A stretch of DNA of 39,426 nt from Bradyrhizobium sp. (lineage in GTDB: Bacteria; Pseudomonadota; Alphaproteobacteria; Rhizobiales; Xanthobacteraceae). A model generated the notes under the pieces. It did no database searches. It was not told the DNA's origin and was given only the letters and a program-made list of their open reading frames with translations. Below, piece by piece: positions 1 through 8,601 of the stretch (its first letter is position 1; each line of letters opens with the position of its first letter). The stretch spans positions 1 through 39,426 of the forward strand of contig JAUXWH010000016.1 in NCBI GenBank assembly GCA_030681365.1, in the 5' to 3' direction. Both the position numbers and the translations under genes were made by a program.

Positions 1-1035
1 GACCGCGAGATCTTCAACGAAATGGGCGAACTCGGCCTGATCGGCATCACCCTGCCGGAGGAATATGGCTGCGCCAATGCGAGCTAGGTCGCCTCCGGGC
101 TGGTTGCGCGGGAGATCGAGCGCGTCGATTCCGGCTACCGCTCGATGAACTCGGTGCAGTCCTCGCTGGTGATGCATCCGATCTATGCCTATGGCGACGA
201 GAACCAGCGCAAGAAATACCTGCCCAAGCTCGCCACCGGCGAATGGGTCGGCTGTTTCGGCCTGACCGAGCCGGATGCCGGCTCCGATCCCGGCGGCATG
301 AAGACCCGCGCCGAGAAGACCTCGGACGGCTACCGGCTCACCGGTACCAAGATGTGGATTTCCAACGCGCCGATCGCCGACGTGTTCGTGGTGTGGGCCA
401 AATCGGCCGAGCACAATAACCAGATCCGCGGCTTCATTCTCGAGAAGGGGATGAAGGGGCTGTCGGCGCCGAAGATCGGCGGCAAGCTCTCGCTGCGCGC
501 CTCGGTGACCGGCGAGATCGTGATGGAGGGCGTCGAGGTGCCGGAGAGCGCGCTGCTGCCCAACGTCTCCGGCCTGAAGGGGCCGTTCGGCTGTCTCAAC
601 CGCGCCCGCTACGGCATTTCCTGGGGCGCGATGGGGGCGGCGGAAGACTGCATGGCGCGCGCGCGGCAATACACGCTCGACCGCAAGCAGTTCAACCGGC
701 CGCTGGCCGCGACGCAGCTGGTGCAGAAGAAGCTCGCGGACATGCAGACCGACATCGCGCTCGGCCTGCAGGCTTCGTTGCGGGTCGGGCGCCTGATGGA
801 CGACGGCAAGATGGCGCCGGAGATGATCTCCATCGTCAAGCGCAACAATTGCGGCAAGGCACTCGACATCGCGCGGATGGCCCGCGACATGCACGGCGGC
901 AACGGCATCCAGATCGAATACCACGTGATGCGCCACGCGCAGAACCTGGAGACCGTCAACACCTATGAAGGCACCCACGACGTCCACGCCCTGATCCTGG
1001 GCCGCGCCATCACCGGCATCCAGGCGTTCTCGTAA
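1..1035 (+). pseudogene. gcdH: glutaryl-CoA dehydrogenase, 5'-truncated by window edge and interrupted by in-frame TAG
   Basis: This acyl-CoA dehydrogenase family flavoenzyme converts glutaryl-CoA to crotonyl-CoA in lysine and tryptophan breakdown. Reading frame 1 is open from base 1 apart from a TAG at 85-87, and it ends at TAA 1033-1035. Before the stop it reads LGLIGITLPEEYGCANAS and afterwards [19 protein letters not shown], so both halves belong to one protein. Family members usually have a tyrosine at this place, so one base change from TAC or TAT would explain the TAG. Downstream are the substrate and FAD region [16 protein letters not shown] and the C-terminal [17 protein letters not shown], whose Glu matches the catalytic base of glutaryl-CoA dehydrogenases. 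An internal ATG at 145 could start a 296-residue fragment, but that would lack most of the N-terminal helical domain. No other frame lesion is seen. A sequencing error cannot be excluded. Confidence 0.85.
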
Positions 1036-1044
1036 ATCAGCACC

Positions 1045-1166
1045 GTCATTCCGGGGCGCGTCGCAGACGCGAACCCGGAATCTCGAGCGCAATCCATCCT
1101 TGTCGATATTCCCCGGTGCGCAATTGCGCACCTTCGGTCTGCGCCTTCGGCGCATCCCGGAATGAC
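1045..1166. repeat. palindromic intergenic repeat, family A copy 1
   Basis: Begins GTCATTCCGGGGCGCG and ends ATCCCGGAATGAC, so its ends form an inverted repeat of about 11 bp; inner arms GAACCCGGAATCTCGAG and ATTCCCCGG add secondary structure. The same pattern occurs at 2107-2197 and 17154-17234. It behaves as a REP/BIME-like element between genes. It is readable as an artificial N-terminal extension of the next gene. Confidence 0.8.
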
Positions 1167-1184
1167 GCCGGAGTAAACATCCCC

Positions 1185-2102
1185 ATGGCCGACAACGACG
1201 ACATCCCGTTCAACCGCGACTTTGCCTTAAAACCCGGCGTGGTCGAGCAGGTCCGCCCCGGCGTGCGGCGCGTGCTCTGCGACAATCCGAGCCCGTTCAC
1301 CTTCACCGGTACAGTCAGTTACATCGTGGGCACCGGCAAGGTCGCGATCATCGATCCCGGCCCTGATGACGCGGCCCATGCGGCGGCATTGCTCGACGCC
1401 GTGCGCGGCGAGACCGTGACGCACATCCTGGTCACCCACACCCACCGCGACCACTCGCCGAACACCGCACGGATCAAGGCGGCCACCGGCGCCACGGTCT
1501 ATGCCGAGGGTGCGCATCGCGCCTCGCGGCCGCGCTACGAGAGCGAAAAGCACAACCCGGAATCCGGCGCCGACCGCGACTTCAAGCCGGATATCGAAGT
1601 GAAGCACGGCGACACCGTCGAAGGCGCGGGCTGGGCGCTGGAAGCGGTGGCGACGCCGGGGCACACCGCCAATCATCTGGCGTTCGCCTGGGCCGCGCGA
1701 AAGATCAATTTCGTCGGCGACCACGTGATGGGCTGGTCGACCTCGATCGTGGCGCCGCCGGACGGATCGATGATCGACTACATGGCCTCGCTCGACACCT
1801 TGGCGAAGCGCGACGAGGATCTTTACTTTTCCGGTCACGGCCCCGAAATCCCGGACGCCCGGCGCTATGTGCGTTTTCTGACCAGGCACCGCCAGGCGCG
1901 CGAGGCCTCGATCCTGCATCGGCTCGCCAAGGGCGAAACCGATATCCCGACCATGGTGCGCGCGATCTATATCGGCATCGACCCGCGGCTGACGAATGCC
2001 GCCGGCTATTCCGTGCTGGCGCATCTGGAAGATCTGGTCGGCCGCGGCGTGGTGGCGACGGAGGGCGACCCGGTGATCGGGGGAAGTTACCGGCTGGTGT
2101 AG
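1185..2102 (+). CDS. metallo-beta-lactamase-fold hydrolase (LACTB2/glyoxalase II-like)
   Basis: A 305-residue MBL-fold protein. The metal motif HxHxDH is present as THTHRDHSP near residue 88, followed by the third-ligand region TPGHTANHLAF and the GDHVMGW strand that carries the bridging Asp. A C-terminal winged-helix-like stretch (AGYSVLAHLEDLVGRGVV) is typical of LACTB2-type members. The frame stays open upstream to 1116, but that stretch translates the family A palindrome, so ATG 1185 (MADNDDIPFNRDF) is chosen. The physiological substrate is not evident; hydrolysis of a thioester or a phosphodiester are both possible. The gene lies between two copies of the same palindrome. Confidence 0.85.
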   Translation: MADNDDIPFNRDFALKPGVVEQVRPGVRRVLCDNPSPFTFTGTVSYIVGTGKVAIIDPGPDDAAHAAALLDAVRGETVTHILVTHTHRDHSPNTARIKAATGATVYAEGAHRASRPRYESEKHNPESGADRDFKPDIEVKHGDTVEGAGWALEAVATPGHTANHLAFAWAARKINFVGDHVMGWSTSIVAPPDGSMIDYMASLDTLAKRDEDLYFSGHGPEIPDARRYVRFLTRHRQAREASILHRLAKGETDIPTMVRAIYIGIDPRLTNAAGYSVLAHLEDLVGRGVVATEGDPVIGGSYRLV

Positions 2103-2106
2103 CCGC

Positions 2107-2197
2107 CATTCCGGGGCGCGCCGAAGGCGCAGACCCGGAATCCAGAAGTCGCGTCACGAGATTCCGGGTTCATCGCTGCGCGATGCCCCGGAATGAC
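2107..2197. repeat. palindromic intergenic repeat, family A copy 2
   Basis: Begins CATTCCGGGGCGCGCC and ends CCCCGGAATGAC, with inner GACCCGGAATCC and GATTCCGGGTTC arms. It fills almost the whole gap between the convergent MBL-fold and DUF1499 genes, where it may also stop or stabilise transcripts. Confidence 0.8.
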
Positions 2198-2202
2198 GGA
2201 GG

Positions 2203-3054
2203 TCAGCGTTCCTTCTTCACGTTCTTCGGCTGTGTCTTGGCGGGCGCCTGCGGCTTCTTCACCGCCGGTTTGGCGGCGTCGACGGCCGAGTTGATGTCGT
2301 CGATCAGGCTGGCGACGCGCGCGGCATTGCTGCCGAGGTCGCTTTCGAAATAGCGTGACGAGGAGCGGATGTCGACGCGCGAACCCTCGCGGTCGGGTTT
2401 GATGCGGACCGACACGTCTTCGCGAAATCCCATGATCGGGGTTTGCGCAATGGCCTCGATGCGGCCGTCGCGGCGCGGTTGCGGCGCCCGCTCGTCGACC
2501 ACGCGCCATTTGCGCTTGTTGATGAGGGCGAGCGTGACCTCATAGGCGCGTTGCGCCGGGACTTCGAGTTCGAGCGTCTCGATCTCCGGATAGGCCAGCC
2601 GCTGCTGCTCGGCGGAATAGAGCCCGGCATAGATGGCAGGGTTGGCGCCGTCGACGCTGCGCAATCGCGCCAGCGCCTCGAAACGCGGCGGATCGATCGG
2701 GTCGGTGGTGATGTCATGGATCTTCGGCAGCTTGCGGTATTGCAGGCCGAGATAGGCCGGATAGGCCAGCACGACGGCGCTGATCAGGAACGCCAGCAGG
2801 ATGCGGCCCATGCCGCGCGAACCGTTCTGCCAGATCGCGACGAAGGCGGCGAATCCGGTCAGAATGGACAGCCCGGCGCAGGCCAGCGCGCCGAAAAACG
2901 CCGCCAGCGCCGGTTTGACCTCGAGGAAACCGAAACGGACGATGACGATGGAAACCAGCACCGCGACCACCGAAAACACCGCGAGATTGCGCGCCCATGT
3001 GGCGAGGCTGGACACGGGCTCCGACTGATAGGGAGCGGAAAACCTGCGGGCCAT
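2203..3054 (-). CDS. DUF1499 family membrane protein
   Basis: 283 residues. The first third holds three hydrophobic segments: about residues 24-44 (AVFSVVAVLVSIVIVRFGFL), 52-73 and 84-104. The rest matches the DUF1499 pattern: DITTDPIDPPRFEAL about residues 114-128, KWRVVDERAP, and the conserved end VDIRSSSRYFESDLGSNAAR. The tail is Lys/Pro/Ala-rich (KPAVKKPQAPAKTQPK). DUF1499 proteins have no settled biochemical role; the domain would lie on one side of the inner membrane. The ATG at 3054 is the first Met and fits the membrane topology. It converges with the MBL-fold gene. Confidence 0.85.
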   Translation of the reverse strand: MARRFSAPYQSEPVSSLATWARNLAVFSVVAVLVSIVIVRFGFLEVKPALAAFFGALACAGLSILTGFAAFVAIWQNGSRGMGRILLAFLISAVVLAYPAYLGLQYRKLPKIHDITTDPIDPPRFEALARLRSVDGANPAIYAGLYSAEQQRLAYPEIETLELEVPAQRAYEVTLALINKRKWRVVDERAPQPRRDGRIEAIAQTPIMGFREDVSVRIKPDREGSRVDIRSSSRYFESDLGSNAARVASLIDDINSAVDAAKPAVKKPQAPAKTQPKNVKKER

Positions 3055-3191
3055 CCTTTAGAATTCCATCATGGATTTGGTCGCCGGTTCCTGGTGCGGG
3101 CAGATAGCGCGCGTTGGCGTCCTAGCGCATTTTTGGGCCAGGTGGGAAGCGTTCCGTCCACGAAGATCGACCGAAACGCCGTGAGAACCCG

Positions 3192-4085
3192 TCATGGCGC
3201 CTTGTCGAACTGCGCAGCCATGAAGTCGACGAAGGCCCTGATGCGCGGCGCGCGGTGGCGGCCCGGGACCGTCAGCGCATGGATCGGAAAGGATTCCGGC
3301 ATCTGGCTGTCGAGCAGCAGTGGAACGAGAGTACCCTGCCGTAACGCGCGTGCGACCATGAAATCCGCCAATCGTGCGATGCCGAGCCCGGCCACCGCCA
3401 TGTCCAGCAGCAGGTCGGCATTGTCGGTTGTGAATGTGCCTGATACCGCGAGGCGGTTGATGCCTTCATGGGTGTGGAAGGGCCATTGCGCCCACGCCGG
3501 TCCCGGCAGCGTCAGGCAATTATGCCGCAGCAGATCGCCAGGCACGCGAGGCGACCTGTGCTTCTCAAGATAGATCGGACTGGCGCAGATCACGCGCGTC
3601 GCTTCGGCGATCTTGCGCGCCACGAGGCTGGAGTCGCCGAGCGCGCCGGAGCGGATGGCCACGTCGACCTGCTCGGCAACGAGATCGATCTGCCGGTCCG
3701 AAACATGAAGCTCGACGGTGATCTCGGGATGACGGGCGAGAAAGACGGGAAGCGCCGGGCCGAGTATCTGTTTGGCGATGGCCGTTCCGACGCTGATCCT
3801 GAGGTGGCCGCGTGGCAGCCGGCTTGCTGCCGTGACCTCGGCTTCCGCGGCCTCGATCGAAGCCAGGATGTCCCTGCTGCGGGCGACAAAAACTTCGCCT
3901 TCCGCGGTCAGAGCCAGCCGGCGCGTCGTCCGCGTCAAGAGGCTCACGCCCAGCCGGTCTTCGATGCGCGTCACCAGCTTGGACAGCGCGGAAGGCGTAA
4001 TCCCGAGGTCTGTAGCCGCGGCGGCGAAACTGCCGCGCTCGATCACGCGCACAAAGGCGTTCATTTCGGCAGAGGCGGCATTCAT
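3192..4085 (-). CDS. LysR-family transcriptional regulator
   Basis: 297 residues, standard LysR length. The N-terminal winged helix-turn-helix is clear (FVRVIERGSFAAAATDLG then ITPSALSKLVTRIEDRLGV, about residues 10-50), followed by the linker helix and a periplasmic-binding-like effector domain from about residue 90 (GHLRISVGTAIAKQIL). The effector is not predictable. The gene is divergent from a small orphan gene at 4177-4440, the usual arrangement of a LysR regulator and its target; whether that is true here is inference. Start ATG 4085 gives a typical MNAASAEMNAFVRV N-terminus. Confidence 0.9.
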   Translation of the reverse strand: MNAASAEMNAFVRVIERGSFAAAATDLGITPSALSKLVTRIEDRLGVSLLTRTTRRLALTAEGEVFVARSRDILASIEAAEAEVTAASRLPRGHLRISVGTAIAKQILGPALPVFLARHPEITVELHVSDRQIDLVAEQVDVAIRSGALGDSSLVARKIAEATRVICASPIYLEKHRSPRVPGDLLRHNCLTLPGPAWAQWPFHTHEGINRLAVSGTFTTDNADLLLDMAVAGLGIARLADFMVARALRQGTLVPLLLDSQMPESFPIHALTVPGRHRAPRIRAFVDFMAAQFDKAP

Positions 4086-4176
4086 GAATTGAGTTCACGT
4101 ATGAATGTACAAGATCGCTTATTATAGCTTTCTATATACATAATATAGTTCTCTTTGGCAACGAAGGAGAATCGCT
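4086..4176. promoter_or_regulatory. AT-rich divergent promoter/operator region between the LysR gene and an orphan gene
   Basis: A 91-base gap that is strikingly AT-rich in an otherwise GC-rich window, especially 4119-4151. It contains the inverted repeat TATTAT (4120-4125) and ATAATA (4140-4145) around TATATA-like sequence that could serve as -10 elements on either strand. LysR proteins typically bind dyad sites in such divergent gaps. Binding by the adjacent regulator is inference. Confidence 0.4.
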
Positions 4177-4440
4177 ATGTCCCGGGAAAAGCCAAACAGC
4201 CGCGCGCCAGGCGCGCATGAATTTGACGAGGTGCTGCGCCGTCCTGATGGCAGCGTCGATATCGCCGCCTACACGAAGATTGCTCACCGCGAGCGCGCGG
4301 TGGCCGTTACTTCCTCGACGAGAGAAACATTTCGCAAGTTGCACGAGATGGTGTCAGCGACCATGACGCGGCTTGCGTCGGTCGTACGGTCCCGGCCGGC
4401 TTCCGGAAAGCATCACGCTGCTGCAAGCCGCGTGCGGTAA
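4177..4440 (+). CDS. small protein of unknown function, divergent from the LysR gene
   Basis: 87 residues starting at ATG 4177, preceded by a strong ribosome-binding site (GAAGGAGA, about 6 bases upstream). The protein is hydrophilic with no membrane segment or signal peptide. A central stretch RPDGSVDIAAYTKIAHRERA resembles the DGSID-x-Y-x-x-x-A-x-x-R pattern seen in small rhizobial proteins, and the C-terminus is basic (SRVR). I do not recognise a named family. Its position across an AT-rich gap from a LysR regulator suggests it is the regulated partner. Confidence 0.6.
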   Translation: MSREKPNSRAPGAHEFDEVLRRPDGSVDIAAYTKIAHRERAVAVTSSTRETFRKLHEMVSATMTRLASVVRSRPASGKHHAAASRVR

Positions 4441-4455
4441 TAGCCAACCTCGATC

Positions 4456-4543
4456 GTCATGCCCGGGCTTGACCCGGGCATCCACGCCTTGACCTCGTGC
4501 ACTCATAAGACGTGGATGGCCGGGTCAAGCCCGGCCCTGACGG
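4456..4543. repeat. palindromic intergenic repeat, family B copy 1
   Basis: GTCATGCCCGGGCTTGACC with GGGCATCCACG on the left, and CGTGGATGGCCGGG, TCAAGCCCGGCC, CTGACGG on the right, form a long stem-loop. The same design recurs at 11389-11519 and 16449-16534. It separates the small orphan gene from the convergent acyl-CoA ligase. Confidence 0.8.
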
Positions 4544-4555
4544 CTGACCCGTTCC

Positions 4556-6184
4556 TTACGCTGCGGCGTTCGGGAAACTGTAGGCCTTGAACTGGTCGCG
4601 CAGCGCGGTCTTCAGGATCTTGCCCGTTGCCGTATGCGGAATGCCGTCGACGAAGACGACGTCGTCCGGCATCCACCACTTGGCGATCTTGCCGTCCATG
4701 AACTTCAGGATGTCCTCGCGCGTCGTGCTCTGGCCCTGCTTGAGCTGGATGATCAGCAGCGGACGCTCGTCCCATTTCGGATGATAGACGCCGATCACGG
4801 CGGCCTCCGCCACGGCGGGATGTCCGACCGCGAGATTCTCCAGATCGATCGACGAAATCCACTCGCCGCCGGACTTGATCACGTCCTTGGAACGGTCGGT
4901 GATCCGCATGTAGCCGTCGGCGTCGATGGTGGCGACGTCGCCGGTGTCGAAATAGCCGTTCTCGTCGAGGATGTCGGCATCGACGCGGAAATAGGCCTTT
5001 GACACCGCGGGCCCGCTGACTTTCAGCCGGCCGAAGGTCTTGCCGTCCCACGGCAGGTCCTTGCCGGCATCGTCGGTGATCTTCATCTGGACGCCGAACG
5101 GCGGATAGCCCTGGGTCTGCAGGATATCGAGCCGGGCCTCGCCGGTGAGGTCGGCGAACGGCGGCTTCAGTGCGGCCAGGGTGCCGATCGGGCTCATCTC
5201 GGTCATGCCCCAGGCGTGACGGACCTGCACGCCCAGATCGAGGAACGATTTGATCATCGAGCGCGGCATCGCCGAGCCGCCGCACACCACCATGCGCAAA
5301 TGCGGCAGTTTCAGGTGGCTTGCGGCCATGTGGTTGAGCAGCATCAGCCACACCGTCGGCACGCCGGCGGTATGCGTCACTTTCTCGGTGTCCAGCAGTT
5401 CATAGACCGAGGCGCCGTCGAGTTTGGCGCCGGGGAATACCAGCTTGGTGCCCATCGAGGGCGCCGAGAACGCGATGCCCCAGCTGTTGGCATGGAACAA
5501 TGGAACCACCGGCAGCATTGTATCCGCAGCGTTGGCGCCGAGCGAATCGCCGTTATTGGCCATCAGCGCGTGCAACACGTTGGAGCGATGCGAATACAAC
5601 ACCCCTTTGGGATCGCCCGTGGTACCGGAGGTGTAGCACATCGCGGCCGCGGTATTTTCGTCGAAGGTCTTCCACTTGAAGTCGCCGTCCGCTTCCGCGA
5701 TCCAGTCTTCATAGGCGACCGCGTTTTTCAGCGTGGTCTGCGGCATATGGGCCTTGTCGGTGAACACGATGTAGCGTTCGACGCTCGGCAGTTTGTCGGC
5801 GATCTTCTCCAGAATCGGAATGAAGGTGAGATCGGTCATCACCACACGATCCTCGGCATGATTGATGATCCAGGCGATCTGGTCGGGGAACAGCCGTGGA
5901 TTGACGGTGTGGCAGATCGCGCCGATGCCCATGATGCCGTACCAGGCCTCGAGATGGCGCCAGGTGTTCCAGGCGATGGTGGCGACGCGGTCGCCGAGCT
6001 TGATGCCGTCGCGGTCCAGCCGCTGCGAAACTTTCAGCGCGCGGTCGCGGATTTGCCGGTAATTGGTGCGGTGGATGGGGCCTTCGACCGATCGCGTGAC
6101 GACTTCCTGGGTGCCGTGGACCTCTGCGGCGTGCTCGATAATCCGGTGACAAAGCAAAGGCCAGTCTTGCATCAATCCACGCAT
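4556..6184 (-). CDS. AMP-forming acyl-CoA ligase (fatty-acid--CoA ligase, AlkK/DmdB-like)
   Basis: 542 residues, the usual length for this ANL-superfamily group. It activates a carboxylic acid with ATP and joins it to CoA. Visible motifs: P-loop [11 protein letters not shown] (184-194), adenine/acyl motif GMTE (326-329), hinge region YFDTGD (411-416) with [18 protein letters not shown] (427-444), and the catalytic lysine in HTATGKILK (Lys522). The overall pattern resembles medium/long-chain ligases of the AlkK type and the 3-methylthiopropionyl-CoA ligase DmdB, so the exact substrate is open. The gene is divergent from the extensin-like gene. Confidence 0.85.
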   Translation of the reverse strand: MRGLMQDWPLLCHRIIEHAAEVHGTQEVVTRSVEGPIHRTNYRQIRDRALKVSQRLDRDGIKLGDRVATIAWNTWRHLEAWYGIMGIGAICHTVNPRLFPDQIAWIINHAEDRVVMTDLTFIPILEKIADKLPSVERYIVFTDKAHMPQTTLKNAVAYEDWIAEADGDFKWKTFDENTAAAMCYTSGTTGDPKGVLYSHRSNVLHALMANNGDSLGANAADTMLPVVPLFHANSWGIAFSAPSMGTKLVFPGAKLDGASVYELLDTEKVTHTAGVPTVWLMLLNHMAASHLKLPHLRMVVCGGSAMPRSMIKSFLDLGVQVRHAWGMTEMSPIGTLAALKPPFADLTGEARLDILQTQGYPPFGVQMKITDDAGKDLPWDGKTFGRLKVSGPAVSKAYFRVDADILDENGYFDTGDVATIDADGYMRITDRSKDVIKSGGEWISSIDLENLAVGHPAVAEAAVIGVYHPKWDERPLLIIQLKQGQSTTREDILKFMDGKIAKWWMPDDVVFVDGIPHTATGKILKTALRDQFKAYSFPNAAA

Positions 6185-6239
6185 ACGGTCGTTCCTCCAG
6201 AGTGTGTTGTCGCTCGCCTTGGGTATTCACGGAATTGCC

Positions 6240-7454
6240 ATGAACTTTAGCGCGGAGAGAGCACGCCGCAAATGGCCTTGTGGGAGCTTTCGCCGTACCG
6301 CGGCGGCAATGGTTACCGCTGCCGTGCTGCTGATGCTTTGCGCCCAATCAATTCCAGCCGCCGCGGCGACGCGGACGGGCGCCTGGCCTCAGGGGCCCTG
6401 GAGCGGCCTGTTCGGGGACAGCAGGCCGAAGAAGCCGCGCCGGGCGGTGCTGGCGGTGCCGCTGCCGAAGCCGCGCCCGGCCGAGGCGCCCAAAGCTGAA
6501 TCCAAACAGGCTCAGCCCCAGCCAAAGGCTGAATCCAAGGCGGAATCCAAGCCTGAACCCAATCGAGCGGAAACCGACAAGCCCGAGCCCGAAAAGCCCG
6601 CGGCAACCGGAACCGACAAGGCGGCCGAACAGGCCGCGCCGGCGCCTCCGCCGCCCTCGGCCTGCCGGCTGGCGCTGACCGATGCGATCGCCATTGCCCC
6701 CAGCATCCCCGACATCAAGGGCGTCGGCGGCTGCGGCGGCGAGGATCTGGTGCGGCTGGAGGCCGTGGTGCTGCCGGACAAGCGGCGGGTTTCGGTGAAG
6801 CCGGCGGCCGTTCTCCGCTGCAACATGGCGAGCGCGATCGCCGACTGGATCCGCACCGACATGGCGCCGCTGGCCGAGAGCCTCGGCAGCACCATCAGCG
6901 ACCTCGACAATTTCGATTCCTTCCAGTGCCGCGGCCGCAACCGCGTGGTCGGCGCCAGGCTGTCCGAGCACGGCCGCGCCAACGCGCTCGACATTCGCGC
7001 CATCAAGCTTGCCAACGGCCGCTCGATCTCGCTGACCGACCGCACGGTGCCGCGCGAGACGCGCGAGAGCGTGCTGCATTCGATGTGCGCCCGGTTTCCG
7101 ACGGTGCTGGGACCGGGCTCGGACTGGTATCACGAGGACCACATCCATATCGATTTGATGGAGCGTCGAAACAACTACAAGATCTGCCAGTGGGATGTGT
7201 GGGATCCGCTGCCGCAAACCGCCCCGCTGCTGCCGGCCGAGCGGCCGGAGGAAGCCCCGCCGCGCGAAGTCGCCGCCAAGTCCGAGCAAGGCAAGTCCGA
7301 GCAAGGCAAGTCCGAGCCAGCAAAGTCCGAGCCAGCAAAGTCCGGTGTGACGAAATCCGCCGCCCCGGAACCGGCCGCGGCCAAAACCACCGGGCGGGCA
7401 ACCGCCGGGGCCGCGCCGCCAACGAAAAAGCGCCGGGAAGACCGGCGCTTTTGA
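6240..7454 (+). CDS. secreted extensin-like family protein with VanY/M15-like metal motif
   Basis: ATG 6240 gives MNFSAERARRKWPCG followed by a hydrophobic signal segment (MVTAAVLLMLCAQSIPAAAA), so the protein is exported; ATG 6204 is a less likely start. Residues about 60-135 are Pro/Lys/Glu/Ala-rich with KAESK repeats, a probable spacer across the periplasm. The C-terminal half matches the bacterial extensin-like C-terminal domain. It has LSEHGRANALDI and EDHIHIDL, which resemble the SxHxxGxAxD and HxH zinc motifs of D-Ala-D-Ala carboxypeptidases (M15/VanY), suggesting a peptidoglycan-processing role (inference). A tandem KSEQG/KSEPA repeat follows near the C-terminus. The stop codon lies inside a strong terminator shared with the convergent L,D-transpeptidase gene. 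Confidence 0.8.
   Translation: MNFSAERARRKWPCGSFRRTAAAMVTAAVLLMLCAQSIPAAAATRTGAWPQGPWSGLFGDSRPKKPRRAVLAVPLPKPRPAEAPKAESKQAQPQPKAESKAESKPEPNRAETDKPEPEKPAATGTDKAAEQAAPAPPPPSACRLALTDAIAIAPSIPDIKGVGGCGGEDLVRLEAVVLPDKRRVSVKPAAVLRCNMASAIADWIRTDMAPLAESLGSTISDLDNFDSFQCRGRNRVVGARLSEHGRANALDIRAIKLANGRSISLTDRTVPRETRESVLHSMCARFPTVLGPGSDWYHEDHIHIDLMERRNNYKICQWDVWDPLPQTAPLLPAERPEEAPPREVAAKSEQGKSEQGKSEPAKSEPAKSGVTKSAAPEPAAAKTTGRATAGAAPPTKKRREDRRF
7278..7344 (+). repeat. 15-bp tandem repeat inside the extensin-like gene
   Basis: Four full units and one partial: two of AAGTCCGAGCAAGGC, two of AAGTCCGAGCCAGCA, then AAGTCCG. In frame it encodes KSEQG twice and KSEPA twice, so changes in copy number would alter tail length without breaking the frame. 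Confidence 0.9.
7426..7452. terminator. perfect 11-bp stem terminator between convergent genes
   Basis: AAAAGCGCCGG (7426-7436), loop GAAGA, CCGGCGCTTTT (7442-7452). The A/T ends supply a U-run on both strands, so it can act in both directions. It overlaps the last codons and stop of the extensin-like gene and lies 43 bases beyond the stop of the L,D-transpeptidase gene. Confidence 0.85.
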
Positions 7455-7495
7455 TCGGGTTGTCGACGGCTACGAAGCCGAACTGACGGGCTGCT

Positions 7496-8182
7496 CTATT
7501 GCACCATCGCGTTGCCGCCGCCGCCCTGCAGCGCCATCTTGGAATTGTAGGGCGAGTCGCCCTGCTTGGGGTCGAGCACGACCACGACCGTGCCCTGCTT
7601 GACGCGGCTGTAGAGATCGATGACGTCCTCGTTGGTCATGCGGATGCAGCCCGACGAAATCGAAGCGCCGATATATTCCGGCTGGTTGGTGCCATGGATC
7701 CGGAACAGGGTGTCGCGGTTGCCCTGGTAAAGATAAAGCGCGCGGGCGCCGAGCGGATTGTCGACGCCGCCGGGCACCGAGGCGGGCAGGCCTTCAATGC
7801 GCTTGTGGATGTCGGCGGTCGGCGTCCATTTCGGCCATTCCGCCATGTTGCCGATACGCGCGATGCCGGAAAAGGCCAGCGCTTCCTCGCCGACGGTCAC
7901 GCCATAGCGGATCGCCTTGCCGCCGTCCTGCACCAGATAGAGATAGTGATTGTCGGAATCGACCACGATGGTGCCGGGCATTTCCTTGCGGTGATAGTCG
8001 ACGATGGCGCGGCGGAACGGCTCGGCCGGAGCGACCTTGGCGTAACGCGCCTTGGCGAGCTGGGCCTTGTCCGCGGGCTTGAGCGTGGCTTCCGGTGCGG
8101 CCTGATAGGTCGTGGCCTGCATGCAGCCCGACAGCATCAGGCCGGCGGCCAGGATCGCAAACTTTGCCTTCAGCGACGACAT
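7496..8182 (-). CDS. L,D-transpeptidase lipoprotein (ErfK/YbiS/YcfS/YnhG family)
   Basis: 228 residues from ATG 8182. The N-terminus MSSLKAKFAILAAGLMLSGC is a lipoprotein signal with the acylated Cys at residue 20; the frame is open further upstream, but that extension would bury the signal. The YkuD catalytic domain (about 68-210) carries the signature H163...S-G-C179-I-R (IHGTNQPEYIGASI then SSGCIRM) with catalytic Cys179. The enzyme forms 3-3 peptide crosslinks or attaches protein to peptidoglycan in the periplasm. The Gly-rich end GGGGNAMVQ is unusual. It is convergent with another envelope gene, the extensin-like protein. Confidence 0.9.
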   Translation of the reverse strand: MSSLKAKFAILAAGLMLSGCMQATTYQAAPEATLKPADKAQLAKARYAKVAPAEPFRRAIVDYHRKEMPGTIVVDSDNHYLYLVQDGGKAIRYGVTVGEEALAFSGIARIGNMAEWPKWTPTADIHKRIEGLPASVPGGVDNPLGARALYLYQGNRDTLFRIHGTNQPEYIGASISSGCIRMTNEDVIDLYSRVKQGTVVVVLDPKQGDSPYNSKMALQGGGGNAMVQ

Positions 8183-8601
8183 GGTCCAGTTCCAATCGAA
8201 AGTCTTCGCGTTCGCGCACCAACCCTGCGCCCGAAACGCCACGATTCCATTACCCGCATTATCGTCGAAACTGTCCATAATTCCAGCGCTTAGATGGGTG
8301 TCTGCGTCGCAGCACGCTGGCTGTGTCTTTTTTGCCGCAAGTGTTGCGGGTTTCGACTGATTTTTGGGCATGTCGACCGTCGTCGCCGAATCGCCGCCAC
8401 GGTGCCGCCATCCGGTCGCCGCAAATATGGATGGGAGGTTAATCTGGCGGTCATCAAGCGCTTGCCAGAATCGAGCTAAGTCCTGTTGGTAACCATAGCG
8501 TTTTCCAACCAGGCCTGCCCTCGGACTTGATCCGTGGGTCTTGGTACCGGTTCACGTGAAGAAGTCAGAACGAAAATCCCTGCCCAGTTCCGGAGTTGCC
8601 C
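8183..8601. other. 419-bp gap between divergent L,D-transpeptidase and CorA genes
   Basis: The frame of the L,D-transpeptidase stays open to 8371, but upstream of the lipoprotein signal it gives a Cys/Asn-rich sequence with no family features. I see no convincing promoter hexamers, RNA or repeat here; it should hold the promoters of both genes. Confidence 0.5.

Noticed and set aside
1116..1184. N-terminal extension of the MBL-fold protein
   Set aside because: It is the translation of a palindromic repeat and is preceded by no ribosome-binding site.
2443..3573. A 376-codon plus-strand frame across the DUF1499 and LysR genes
   Set aside because: It is antisense to two well-supported genes and has no recognisable domain.
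7278..7344. Possible CRISPR-like or phase-variable repeat
   Set aside because: The 15-bp units are adjacent without spacers and multiples of three, so they encode peptide repeats and cannot switch the frame.
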